A DNA stretch of 39,411 nt from Shumkonia mesophila (GTDB lineage: Bacteria; Pseudomonadota; Alphaproteobacteria; Rhodospirillales; Shumkoniaceae). Below the pieces are notes generated by a model, which saw nothing but the letters and a program-made list of their open reading frames with translations, had not been told where the DNA came from and did not search any database. The position numbers and the translations under genes were made by a program. Position 1 is the stretch's first letter. Every line of letters starts with the position of its first letter. Below, one piece after another: positions 9,391 to 19,104 of this stretch. The DNA lies in contig NZ_JAOTID010000025.1 in assembly GCF_026163695.1 (NCBI RefSeq), forward strand, positions 1 to 39,411, given 5' to 3'.

Positions 9391-10122
9391 ATGGGTAAAC
9401 GATCTTCGCGCCGTGCCCCGGCGCACGACACCACCGTGCAGTACCTTTTCCCCAACGAGACGCCGTGGGACCCGCTCGGCGAGCCGAGCCGCGACAAAAG
9501 CTACGTCAAGAAGGTCCGCCCCTACAGCGAGGCGCAACGGGCCCTGCTGGACGCCATCGACGGCTACGGCATGGTTCTGGCCCTCGGCCCGGCGGGCACC
9601 GGCAAGACCTATCTTTCCATCGCCAAGGCGGTGGAGGCGCTGGAGGCCGGCCGGGTCGGCCGCATTCTTCTGTGCCGGCCGGCCATCGAGGCCGGCGAAA
9701 GCCTGGGATTCCTGCCGGGCGACGTCGAGCAGAAGCTGGCCCCCTATCTGCGGCCGCTCTACGACGCGTTGACCGACCGGCTGGGCGGCAAGCGCCTGAA
9801 AATGATGCTCGCCGACGGTACCATCGAGATCGCGCCGGTCGCCTACATGCGCGGGTGCACGCTCAACAATTCCTTCATCGTCATCGACGAGGCGCAGAAC
9901 TGCACCTATGGCCAGCTCAAGATGCTGCTGACCCGGCTGGGCTGGCATTCCACCATGGTGCTGACCGGCGACCCCGACCAGAGCGACCTTTTGCCCGGCA
10001 TTTCCGGCTTTGCCGAGATCGCCCGGCGGCTCGACGTCCTGGAAGGCGTGGCCGTGGTCCAACTGAGCGAGTCCGACGTCGTGCGCCATCCGCTGGTGGC
10101 GAGCATCCTGTCGGTCATCTGA
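9391..10122 (+). CDS. PhoH-family ATPase
   Basis: A 243-residue protein with a PhoH P-loop domain. Walker A is GPAGTGKT (residues 66-73), Walker B is FIVIDEAQN, and a sensor-like LTGDPDQ follows. PhoH proteins are cytoplasmic ATPases related to the helicase superfamily 1 fold, with suspected roles in RNA or ribosome metabolism; the reaction is unsettled. This is the short form without an extra N-terminal RNA-binding or PIN domain, and no ybeY neighbour is present as is usual for the ybeZ type. The start has a GGAG ribosome binding site 8 bases upstream. The gene appears to stand alone. Confidence 0.88.
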   Translation: MGKRSSRRAPAHDTTVQYLFPNETPWDPLGEPSRDKSYVKKVRPYSEAQRALLDAIDGYGMVLALGPAGTGKTYLSIAKAVEALEAGRVGRILLCRPAIEAGESLGFLPGDVEQKLAPYLRPLYDALTDRLGGKRLKMMLADGTIEIAPVAYMRGCTLNNSFIVIDEAQNCTYGQLKMLLTRLGWHSTMVLTGDPDQSDLLPGISGFAEIARRLDVLEGVAVVQLSESDVVRHPLVASILSVI

Positions 10123-10171
10123 GCCGGCTGCCTCCGTTGCCGGCCGGATGAGGGCGCGCTAGGCTGCGCCC

Positions 10172-10372
10172 ATGTTCGATGTCGCCGGCGATTGGGAACC
10201 GTGGGTCAACCTTGCCTTCCTGGCGGGCACGGGATGGGTGGCTTGGCATGGCATCCGCCATCGCGACGCCGAGGGCCATCCCGATCTGGTGCGCCTGTTC
10301 TTCGCGGCGATCGCGGCCATCTTTTTCGCCATGGTGCTGTTCGGCGACGTCCTCGGCGTGGTTCGGCTGTAG
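10172..10372 (+). CDS. Small two-helix membrane protein, unknown
   Basis: A 66-residue reading frame with two hydrophobic stretches, about 11-25 (VNLAFLAGTGWVAW) and 42-64 (LFFAAIAAIFFAMVLFGDVL), separated by a charged loop (HRDAEGHPD). It resembles no family I recognise. It lies 50 bases behind phoH on the same strand and converges on the TPR gene with 6 bases between them. The ribosome binding site is weak. It may be a small inner-membrane protein of unknown role. Confidence 0.55.
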   Translation: MFDVAGDWEPWVNLAFLAGTGWVAWHGIRHRDAEGHPDLVRLFFAAIAAIFFAMVLFGDVLGVVRL

Positions 10373-10378
10373 CTCGCC

Positions 10379-11002
10379 TCAGGGTTTGTGCATGCGCTGG
10401 CGGGAATCGATGTCCGGCCGGCTCAGCACCCGCCGTTCGGGCGGCAGGCGCATCTGCCCTTCCAGATAGGCGACGCGTTTGGCCACGCTGGCCGCATCGG
10501 GCGTGCCATAGAGCACGCGATCGACCAGTCCGGGACCGGAAACCGCCGCGGCGTCGATGGCGAGCGCGCGGCGATAATCGGCCAGCGCGCGTTCGGGCTG
10601 CTGGCCGCGATCATAGAGGATGCCGCGGTTGGCATAGGCCGCCGCCAGCGCCCCGCGGCCGGTGGCGTCGTCGGGCGGGGCCTTTTCGAGCAACGCGATG
10701 GTGTCGCCGAAGGCCTCCTCCGCCGCTTCCGTCCTGCCTTGCTGCAACAGGGAAATGGCGCGGCCCATCATGGCGCCGCGATGGTCCGGATTGGCCGCAA
10801 GGGCCGCCTCGAAGCGGTTGAGGGCGAGGGCGAATTTTCCGTCGTCGAGCAGGATGTCGCCCTGTTTGGTTTCGTAGTCGCCGGGCGGCATCCGGGTATA
10901 GCCGCCCATGGCGCCCCAGACGGCGACGGCAATCAGGACTACGCCGGTCAGCGCCAGCATGCCCTGGCGGAAACGATCCAGCTTGTCGAACACCTTATAC
11001 AT
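10379..11002 (-). CDS. Membrane-anchored TPR protein
   Basis: A 207-residue protein with a single N-terminal transmembrane helix (about 15-33, MLALTGVVLIAVAVWGAMGG) and TPR-type repeats after it. These include KQGDILLDDGKFALALNRFE, the following AALAANPDH segment, and a second set around AYANRGILYDRGQQPERALA. It is likely held in the inner membrane with the repeat domain as a protein-binding surface. It starts 12 bases after the end of the sodium:solute symporter gene and is almost certainly in the same operon, which suggests it assists or senses that transporter. No enzymatic motif is seen. Confidence 0.8.
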   Translation of the reverse strand: MYKVFDKLDRFRQGMLALTGVVLIAVAVWGAMGGYTRMPPGDYETKQGDILLDDGKFALALNRFEAALAANPDHRGAMMGRAISLLQQGRTEAAEEAFGDTIALLEKAPPDDATGRGALAAAYANRGILYDRGQQPERALADYRRALAIDAAAVSGPGLVDRVLYGTPDAASVAKRVAYLEGQMRLPPERRVLSRPDIDSRQRMHKP

Positions 11003-11014
11003 GGCCGCTTCCGC

Positions 11015-13348
11015 CTAGAACCGCCGGGCGCTTTCGGCAACGTCGTCGACCAGGGACTCGATCTCCTTCTCGGGAACCGTCGACATTTCCATCTTGTAGG
11101 CCAGGAACCACATCATGCCGACGCCGAGCCCCCAGAACAGGATCTGCCAGGCCCAGATCGACGGGATGCCGAACCACCATCCCTCGATCCCGGCGTCGGG
11201 GGCGCCGAAAATGTCGTTGCCGATGACCGCCCCCGGTCCCACCCCGAAGAACAGCCACCCCAGCGCCGCCGCCCAGGCCAGCGGCCGCAGCACCTTCTTG
11301 TTCGCGGGCAGGCCGGCGTGCTCGTTGAGGAAGGTGTGATACTTCATGCGCCGCTCGCGGTCGGCGGCGTTCTGGGTGAACGTCGAGAAAAGGACGCAGG
11401 CCACAAGGTTGATGCCCAATCCCCATCCCGCCGAATGGAGGGTCAGCGGCCAGCGTCCCCACAGGTCGATGCCCGCCGACTGGAGGATGGCCAGGCCGAC
11501 GTTCTCGGTGAAGACGACCCCCAGAATTCCCGCCACCAGGCCGTAGGTGGCGCCCTGCCGGGTGATCCACGGGCACCAGGTGACGGCGGCCAGCGACGGC
11601 GCCATCTGCAGGCCGAAGGCCACGGCGAGGCCGCCCAGCAGCACCAGGGCGTCGCGCGAGTATGTGGAAACCAGCAGGGCCGAAACGACGATCAGGATCA
11701 TGACGACGCGGCCGAACAGCTTCTGGGTGCCGTGCGAGGAGGCCGGGCGCAGATAGCGCTTGTGGAAGTCGCGGGTCAGCATGCCGGCGGCGGCCGAGAT
11801 GTACGCGGCGCCGGTCGATTGCATGGCCGCCATCGCGCAGATGGCCAGCAGCCCGATCAGCCAGGCGTGCTCTTCGGCGATCAGGTTGAAATATTCCGGG
11901 ACCAGGAAATCCGGATTTTCGCTGACGCGCCCGGCCGGCAGCGGCGGCTGCACGAACACGGCATCGGCGAGCAGGGCGGGCACGGTGACGGCGCGCTCGA
12001 TCCGATAGATGGCGCCATAGGCGGTCTTCAGGTCCGCGCTGCGGGCGAGGAAGGCGTCACGGCGGCGGGCATCCAGGGCCAGCGGCTCGGCGCGCGCCGG
12101 CTCGACCCCCAGCTTGATCAGGGCGGTGGCCCGGGCGCCTGCGTCGGCATCGGCGACCGCTTCGGCGCCGGCCCGCACCGCGGCCTCGAGGTCGGCCAGG
12201 GCCATGTCCCTGGCGATCTTCGGGCCGACCAGGGGCACCGCGCCGCCGTCGTAGAGCGCCATCAGTCTGGCCGGGTCGCCGGGCGCGGGGAGGATCTCGG
12301 TGTGGGGGGAGCGGAGGATTTCGGCCAGCATGTGGGGATCGCGGTTGGCCGCCGCGTCGGCGCCCATCAGGTGGGCGCCCACACCCTGGATCGTCGTGAA
12401 GAAAAGCAGGATGAGGCCGACCCCGAAGGCGGACACCCACACCTGCTGGGGCGCGAACGGACGGGGGTTGTTGTTGGAGAACGCCCACATGGAAAAGGCC
12501 GGCGAGGCCTGAATGCCCATCATGGCGAACATGTAGGTGAGGATCATCACCCCGGTCCACAGGCCGCCGATGGGGGCCTCCTTGCCGAGGCCGGCCGTAT
12601 ACTGGATGACGCCGGGGATGGCGAAATAGGCGGGATAGTCGCCGCCGCCCAGCCCCTTGGTGGTTTCCGCGCCGGGCATCGTCGCCATGTGCGACATGCC
12701 CGCCGTCAGGGCGGACCAGCCGCCCACCACGTCGAGCGCGATGACGCCGGTGACGACGATGCCGACGATCATCAGCACGCACTGCAGGGCATCGACATAG
12801 GCCACCGCCCGAAGGCCGCCCGTCACCAGATAGGTCAGCATGACCAGGGCCAGCAGCCACATGCCGAGATTCTGGTTGATCAGGTTGTCGGTCAGCACCT
12901 CGAACAGATAGCCCGACGCCCCGAATTGGATGCCGACGTAAGGGATCGAGAACAGGAGCGCGATGAACACGGTCAGGAGGCGGATGGCGTCGCCCCGGAA
13001 ATAGTCGGCCAGCATCTCGCCCGGGGTGACATAGCCGTAGCGCTTGCCCAGCATCCACTGGCGCTTGAGGAAGAAGACGCCGGTCAACGGGATGGTGATG
13101 GTGTAGAAGGCGGCGTAGGCGTACGAAAAGCCGTCCCGGTAGACGAGGCCCGGATGGCCCATGAAGGTCCAGCCCGAGAACGAGGTGGCGGTGGCGGCCA
13201 GGATGAAGATCCACAGGGACAACCGGCGGCCGGCGATGAAGAAGTCGCTGACGGTCCGGGCGGCGCGGGCGCCGATCAGGCCGGCCGACAGGCAGTATGC
13301 CCAATAGAGGCCGACGAAGACGAACAGCCAGGTTAGCTTCGCTGACAA
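11015..13348 (-). CDS. Sodium:solute symporter with large insertion
   Basis: A 777-residue membrane protein of the SSS family (Na+-coupled uptake of organic acids, sugars or amino acids). It has about 13 hydrophobic segments and SSS-like stretches such as AATATSFSGWTFMGHPG and TYLVTGGLRAVAYVDALQ. A TTG at 13348 (MSAKLTWLF) is preferred as start because GGAGGG lies 8 bases upstream, while the longer reading has a hydrophilic, non-conserved N terminus. Family members are usually about 500 residues. Here residues about 329-483 form an extra hydrophilic, alanine-rich, helix-prone segment between membrane helices. Downstream by 12 bases is a membrane TPR protein. The substrate is unknown. Confidence 0.87.
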   Translation of the reverse strand: MSAKLTWLFVFVGLYWAYCLSAGLIGARAARTVSDFFIAGRRLSLWIFILAATATSFSGWTFMGHPGLVYRDGFSYAYAAFYTITIPLTGVFFLKRQWMLGKRYGYVTPGEMLADYFRGDAIRLLTVFIALLFSIPYVGIQFGASGYLFEVLTDNLINQNLGMWLLALVMLTYLVTGGLRAVAYVDALQCVLMIVGIVVTGVIALDVVGGWSALTAGMSHMATMPGAETTKGLGGGDYPAYFAIPGVIQYTAGLGKEAPIGGLWTGVMILTYMFAMMGIQASPAFSMWAFSNNNPRPFAPQQVWVSAFGVGLILLFFTTIQGVGAHLMGADAAANRDPHMLAEILRSPHTEILPAPGDPARLMALYDGGAVPLVGPKIARDMALADLEAAVRAGAEAVADADAGARATALIKLGVEPARAEPLALDARRRDAFLARSADLKTAYGAIYRIERAVTVPALLADAVFVQPPLPAGRVSENPDFLVPEYFNLIAEEHAWLIGLLAICAMAAMQSTGAAYISAAAGMLTRDFHKRYLRPASSHGTQKLFGRVVMILIVVSALLVSTYSRDALVLLGGLAVAFGLQMAPSLAAVTWCPWITRQGATYGLVAGILGVVFTENVGLAILQSAGIDLWGRWPLTLHSAGWGLGINLVACVLFSTFTQNAADRERRMKYHTFLNEHAGLPANKKVLRPLAWAAALGWLFFGVGPGAVIGNDIFGAPDAGIEGWWFGIPSIWAWQILFWGLGVGMMWFLAYKMEMSTVPEKEIESLVDDVAESARRF

Positions 13349-13616
13349 GACGGCTCCCTCCTCGATGTATGTCTTCGTTCCGCGCGCCGGTGGTTTTTCC
13401 CCGTTCCCGGGCATCCTAGCACAGGGGGCGGCGCCACCTCACGCGAGATTGCGTCCCGCCCCTTCGCGACCCCGCCCCGGCCTTTTATCCGCCAAGGGGC
13501 CGCCGGCACGTTGCGGCGCCGGGCCGGCTGGGATACATACGGGGTCGCAAGCGGGGACGCGAAGGCCGACGGCCTGTCGCTTCCCGCCATTGTCACCCTT
13601 CAAGCCGGAGTCGTGG

Positions 13617-15296
<1,680 letters not shown>

Positions 15297-15326
15297 GTCC
15301 CGTCCTTCATCGGGCGAATTCCACCG

Positions 15327-15365
15327 AAAAAAAAGGCCGCCGCGGACTCCGTTCCGCGGCGGCCT
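15327..15365 (-). terminator. Rho-independent terminator
   Basis: A perfect 13-bp stem (AGGCCGCCGCGGA at 15334-15346 pairing with 15353-15365) with a 6-base loop. It is flanked on the left by eight A residues, which read as a U tract on the minus strand. It therefore terminates the small secreted gene at 15388-15732. Lying just after ettA, it may also stop plus-strand transcripts, though no T run follows on that side. Confidence 0.88.
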
Positions 15366-15387
15366 CTTCGCTATGGTGACGGGGGCT

Positions 15388-15732
15388 TCACCAAGCGTGC
15401 TTGACGTCGGGCGAGGACACCGTCAGCGGGCCGAGGGAGTAGGCCTCCCTGACGGTGCCGTCCGGAAGGAGCCAGAACAGCAAGCCGCCAGGCCGATCCT
15501 GGAGGGAAACCCAGCCTCTGACCCTAGGCCAGGTGCCCCCATCCGTCCTGAAAATGGCGGACTTGATCGAGGACTTCGAGATGCCGAGGGTCTGCAGGCG
15601 GTTGACCACCGCCTCGTACAATGCCGGTTGCTCTTCGACCGTAATGAAGCGCGGGGCTCCCTCCGCCCATGACGGCGGTGCCAAAAACGCACTGCCGAGG
15701 ATTATCGCGAGGGCCAATTTCTTTCCAACCAT
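15388..15732 (-). CDS. Small secreted protein, unknown function
   Basis: A 114-residue protein with a clear signal peptide (MVGKKLALAIILGSAFLAPP, likely cut after SWA) followed by about 90 residues. No family is recognised. The mature part has a helical beginning (EEQPALYEAVVNRLQTLGIS) and then an apparent beta region (WVSLQDRPGGLLFWLLPDG). The start was set at 15732 because AAAAGGAG lies just upstream and the signal peptide begins there. A strong terminator follows. The base composition is less GC-rich than in the neighbours, as in the adjacent LysR gene, so this stretch may be more recently acquired. Export to the periplasm is inferred. Confidence 0.7.
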   Translation of the reverse strand: MVGKKLALAIILGSAFLAPPSWAEGAPRFITVEEQPALYEAVVNRLQTLGISKSSIKSAIFRTDGGTWPRVRGWVSLQDRPGGLLFWLLPDGTVREAYSLGPLTVSSPDVKHAW

Positions 15733-16042
15733 TTGACGTACTCCTTTTCTTGTTTCTTTCCGAAGCGGACCGTTACTCCCGCGTTTCGCGAAAGATCTTC
15801 CGCACAGCAACAAGCCTGCTGGGGATGGCCGCCGCGGACCTTTCGGCCGCATATCGCGGCCTAAAACCCTGCCTTAGGGGCGGTCCGCTGACGCTGTGGA
15901 AGATGATTTCGCTAGGACGGGATCGCGGTTTCTGTCTTCACCTGAATCTTGTGCTGTTCGGTGTGGTTAATCTATTGTGAGAACGAGAAGCTAGGTATCC
16001 CCCATTTTTCGAACGTTGCGTTCTTACTGGAGAACGATATCC
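15733..16042. other. Divergent intergenic region, secreted protein / LysR
   Basis: No gene is supported in these 310 bases between the divergent small secreted gene and the LysR regulator. The half nearest the regulator (about 15930-16010) is relatively AT-rich and probably holds its promoter. No clear inverted repeat of the LysR T-N11-A type could be picked out with confidence. Confidence 0.4.
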
Positions 16043-17101
16043 GTGCAAAATTTTAACGATCTATGGTATTACGCGGCGGTGGTACGCCACGGAGGGTTTA
16101 GCTCGGCGGCGCGGCACCTCAATGTCGCCAAGTCGATGCTCTCGCGCCGCGTCAGGAGGCTCGAGGATGAACTGGGTGTTCGCCTTCTTGAGCGCGCGTC
16201 CCATAAAATCGAGGTGACCGAGGTCGGCCGGCAGTTCTACCAGCGATGCGAAGCGGCCATACTGGAGATGGAGGCGGCCGAAGAGATCGCCACGTCGATG
16301 AGTGCCGAGCCGAGGGGGACGATTACGGCAAGCTGCCTACCGGGGCTCTGTGCCGAAGTGGTGGGCCAGTCTATCCCTCCTTTTCTGGAGGCCTATCCCA
16401 AGGTTCGCATTCACCTTATTGTTTCGACGCGTCGCTATGATTTGGTGAACGATCATATCGATGTCGCGATCCATAGCGGTCTTGGCGGGCCCATGGAGGC
16501 CGATCTGATCGTCAAGCAAATCGGCGAGGTGCCCTTCAGTCTCGTGGCGAGTCCGGAATTTGCTGAGCGCAACGGGCTGCCGGCCAGCCCGGCGGAGCTT
16601 GCGGATTTTCCGACCATCGGCTTCGCCAATTTCGCCAACGAAGAACCATGGAATCTCATGGGGCCGGATGGCGCCGAATGCTCGATCGAGGTCCGTCCCC
16701 GCGTCACATCCAATGACCCTCACGTCCTTCTTGGTGTGGCATCGGGCGGCTGCGGCATTACCTTCCTTCCCGATTTTATTGTCTTGTCGGAGATCCGTTC
16801 CGGCCAGTTGGTTCGCGTGCTGCCCGAGTGGCATGGGAGCCACCGTGCGTTGCATATGGCCTTCCTCTCACGCCGCAACATGCTGCCGGCCGTTCGGGCC
16901 TTCATCGATTTCACTCACGCCCGTCTGCTGCGCTCATTCCGAGAGTGCTATCACGAACTCAAGCAGGAGAAAGACGGCGGGCTCCGCCAGCCGCAAGCGG
17001 GGGCAGAGGCGACGACGACGAGATCCACTGCCAAAGCATCATGCGACCCGACGGAATCGCCTTTCCCGGCGGCCCCTTCTTATCCGTTGGGGACGGAGTA
17101 G
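16043..17101 (+). CDS. LysR-family transcriptional regulator
   Basis: A 352-residue regulator with the N-terminal winged helix (FSSAARHLNVAKSMLSRRVR, then LEDELGVRLLERASHKIEVT) and a periplasmic-binding-like effector domain from about 90 to 295. A GTG at 16043 (VQNFNDLWYYAAV) is preferred over a TTG at 16016 because GGAGAA lies 8 bases before it and LysR proteins normally start close to this motif. The last about 55 residues are a low-complexity tail beyond the usual family length. It is upstream of and parallel to the TRAP genes, which it probably regulates in response to the transported acid. Codon use is less GC-rich than in neighbouring genes. Confidence 0.88.
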   Translation: MQNFNDLWYYAAVVRHGGFSSAARHLNVAKSMLSRRVRRLEDELGVRLLERASHKIEVTEVGRQFYQRCEAAILEMEAAEEIATSMSAEPRGTITASCLPGLCAEVVGQSIPPFLEAYPKVRIHLIVSTRRYDLVNDHIDVAIHSGLGGPMEADLIVKQIGEVPFSLVASPEFAERNGLPASPAELADFPTIGFANFANEEPWNLMGPDGAECSIEVRPRVTSNDPHVLLGVASGGCGITFLPDFIVLSEIRSGQLVRVLPEWHGSHRALHMAFLSRRNMLPAVRAFIDFTHARLLRSFRECYHELKQEKDGGLRQPQAGAEATTTRSTAKASCDPTESPFPAAPSYPLGTE

Positions 17102-17280
17102 TCCGAAGCTCCCCAAGGGGGAGCGGCGCGGTCGGCAACCTGGGAAAGCATCCAGCCATTGTTCTCAAAGTATGAAACAAGGCGCGACGGATAGCTGTTG
17201 AATTTTGCATGTAAGATACGTAACCTAAACGGAAAACGTAGTCCGGTTGTGGCTTAGCGCAAGACAGGGAGTATCAAGCG

Positions 17281-18276
17281 ATGAGAGGGATAAAACGCAT
17301 TCTGCTTGCGGCGACGGCAGGCGTTCTGTCGTTGGGAATCGCCTGTGCCGCGACGCAGGCACAGGACAAGTCCTTCGTGCTGAAGTTCAACCATGTCCTG
17401 GGTCCGAAAGAGCCGTATCACGCGGGATTCACCAAGTGGGCGAAGGCGGTTGCGGAACGGACCAAGGGCGGCTTGAAGGTCGAGGTCTTCCACAGCGCGC
17501 AGCTGGGCGTCGAGGAAGACATCATCGAGCAGATCCGCCAGGGCGCCAACATCGGCCAGAACACCGACTCGGCGCGCCTCGGCAACTACATTCCCGGCAT
17601 CGCCATCATGAACGGCCCCTACTTCGCCGAGACCCTCGACGAGGTGGCGAAGCTTAGGAAGTCACCGACGGTCACCAAGTGGCTGGACGAACTGGCCACC
17701 AAGTACGGCCTCAAGGTCGTCTCCTTCAACTGGGTCCAGGGGTATCGCCACTTCTTCACCAACAAGCCGATCAAGACCCCGGCCGACCTCAAGGGCATGC
17801 GCATCCGCACGCCCCCGGCCCCGATCTGGCAGGAATCGATCCGCGCGCTGGGCGCCGAGCCGGTCGCCATGGCGTTCGGCGACATGTATCCGGGCCTGCA
17901 GCAGAAGGCCATCGATGGCGTCGAACTGGTCTACAACAACATCCCCGGCGCCCGCTTCTACGAGGTGCTGAAGTACGCCAACGAGACCGGGCACATCATG
18001 CTCATCAACTTCGAGGTGATCAGCGCCAAGTTCTTCAACAGCCTGCCCGCCGACTACCAGAAGATCCTGGTCGAGGAATGCGACAAGGCCGGCGAGGAAA
18101 CCTCGAAGGCCATCCTGGCCAGCGAGAAGGTGGTCATGGAGCAGCTTAAGGGCAAAGGCATGACCATCGTTTCCGACGTCGACCTGAAGGCGTTCCGGAA
18201 GGCCGGCGAGAAGGCCTACGAAGTGCTGAAGATCACCGACGCGTTCAACACCGTGAGCAAGGAAATCGGCAAGTAA
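17281..18276 (+). CDS. dctP: TRAP transporter substrate-binding protein
   Basis: A 331-residue periplasmic solute-binding protein of the DctP family. The signal peptide spans about residues 1-27 (ILLAATAGVLSLGIACAA). The body shows the family pattern: FNHVLGPKEPYHAGFTKWAK, a central DLKGMRIRTPPAP with the arginine that normally salt-bridges the carboxylate of the ligand, and DGVELVYNNIPGARFYEV. It delivers an organic acid to the DctQM permease, driven by a sodium gradient. The ligand cannot be read from sequence alone. A GGGAG ribosome binding site precedes the ATG. A strong hairpin follows, separating it from dctQ and probably setting higher expression of the binding protein. Confidence 0.92.
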   Translation: MRGIKRILLAATAGVLSLGIACAATQAQDKSFVLKFNHVLGPKEPYHAGFTKWAKAVAERTKGGLKVEVFHSAQLGVEEDIIEQIRQGANIGQNTDSARLGNYIPGIAIMNGPYFAETLDEVAKLRKSPTVTKWLDELATKYGLKVVSFNWVQGYRHFFTNKPIKTPADLKGMRIRTPPAPIWQESIRALGAEPVAMAFGDMYPGLQQKAIDGVELVYNNIPGARFYEVLKYANETGHIMLINFEVISAKFFNSLPADYQKILVEECDKAGEETSKAILASEKVVMEQLKGKGMTIVSDVDLKAFRKAGEKAYEVLKITDAFNTVSKEIGK

Positions 18277-18311
18277 TCGCGTCGTGTGGATGTGACGATC
18301 CGTTCCTGTGT

Positions 18312-18357
18312 GGCGCACAAACTTGTCCCTCCGGAATTTGGGGCCGGTTTGTGCGCC
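18312..18357 (+). terminator. dctP-dctQ intercistronic hairpin
   Basis: GGCGCACAAAC (18312-18322) pairs perfectly with GTTTGTGCGCC (18347-18357) around a 24-base loop, followed by CCTTTGTTGG. Its place between the binding-protein and permease genes suggests a partial terminator or a 3' stabiliser that makes dctP mRNA more abundant than dctQM. The T tract is poor, so full termination is unlikely. Confidence 0.6.
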
Positions 18358-18452
18358 CCTTTGTTGGCAGGGCCTGGATGTCCCTGGCGGATTCGGCTCG
18401 CCGCTTGGGTTATGATTGCCGACATCAGCCTCTTTGAGACGAGAGCGCCAAG

Positions 18453-18929
18453 ATGAAAAAATTCTATGACTATGTGTGCCGCACGGAGGTCCTGGTCGCC
18501 CAGGCCTTCCTGGTGGTCATGGTCGTCCTGATCTTTTCGGCGGGCATCGCCAGACTGATCGGCCATCCCATCAATTGGACGATCGATGTCGCGACCTGCG
18601 TGTTCGCCTGGGCGTGTTTTCTCAGCGCCGACGTCGCCTGGCGGAAGGGCAAGCTGATGTCGGTCGATGCGATCACCAAGCATCTGCCGGACAAGGCCCA
18701 GGCGTATTTCAGATTGGTGAACTACGTCATCCTGACGGTGTTTCTGCTCTATCTCATTCCGATGGGGCTGTGGCTCTCCTACGTCAGCCGGGCGCGCAGC
18801 TTCCAGGGCATTCCCGACTTCAGCTATTCCTGGGTCACCATGAGCGTTCCCGTTTGCGGGACCCTGCTTTTGATCACCACCCTTCTCAAGGTCAGGGATG
18901 AAATGAGACAGGGCCGGCTTCGGCCCTAG
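18453..18929 (+). CDS. dctQ: TRAP transporter small permease
   Basis: A 158-residue integral membrane protein with four hydrophobic segments (about 12-34, 45-64, 88-108, 128-148), the length and pattern of the DctQ subunit. The segment FAWACFLSADVAWRKGKLMS carries the family's W-x-x-D/G-R-x-G-x-H/M-like feature after helix 2. It packs against DctM and is needed for activity of TRAP transporters. It lies between dctP and dctM on the same strand, but a 112-base palindromic element separates it from dctM. Confidence 0.9.
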   Translation: MKKFYDYVCRTEVLVAQAFLVVMVVLIFSAGIARLIGHPINWTIDVATCVFAWACFLSADVAWRKGKLMSVDAITKHLPDKAQAYFRLVNYVILTVFLLYLIPMGLWLSYVSRARSFQGIPDFSYSWVTMSVPVCGTLLLITTLLKVRDEMRQGRLRP

Positions 18930-18955
18930 CGTGCGATGAGATCGAATGCGGTTGG

Positions 18956-19067
18956 AATTTCGGGGACATAATTTTGGGGACGCCTTATTAAATTCGGGCA
19001 GAAACCATGAAAGAGGCGAAAGCACCCGAATTTAGTAAGGCGTCCCCAAAATTATGTCCCCGAAATT
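18956..19067. repeat. REP-like palindrome inside the TRAP operon
   Basis: Two 43-base arms (18956-18998 and 19025-19067) are inverted copies with one mismatch, around a 26-base loop. Each arm contains two units: AATTTCGGGGACAT, then AATTTTGGGGACGCC. The element begins 26 bases after the dctQ stop and ends 37 bases before the dctM start, so the transcript would carry a very long hairpin between the two permease cistrons. It belongs to the same family as the repeats around the RAYT gene at 31271. Confidence 0.88.
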
Positions 19068-19104
19068 GGTGCCGCCGCGTCGGCGATCCGGGAGAATCTG
19101 AAAG

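Noticed and set aside
10388-13336. A 982-codon plus-strand frame opposite the TPR and symporter genes
   Set aside because: It spans two clear minus-strand genes and shows shadow-frame composition (Gly, Arg, His, Gln-rich).
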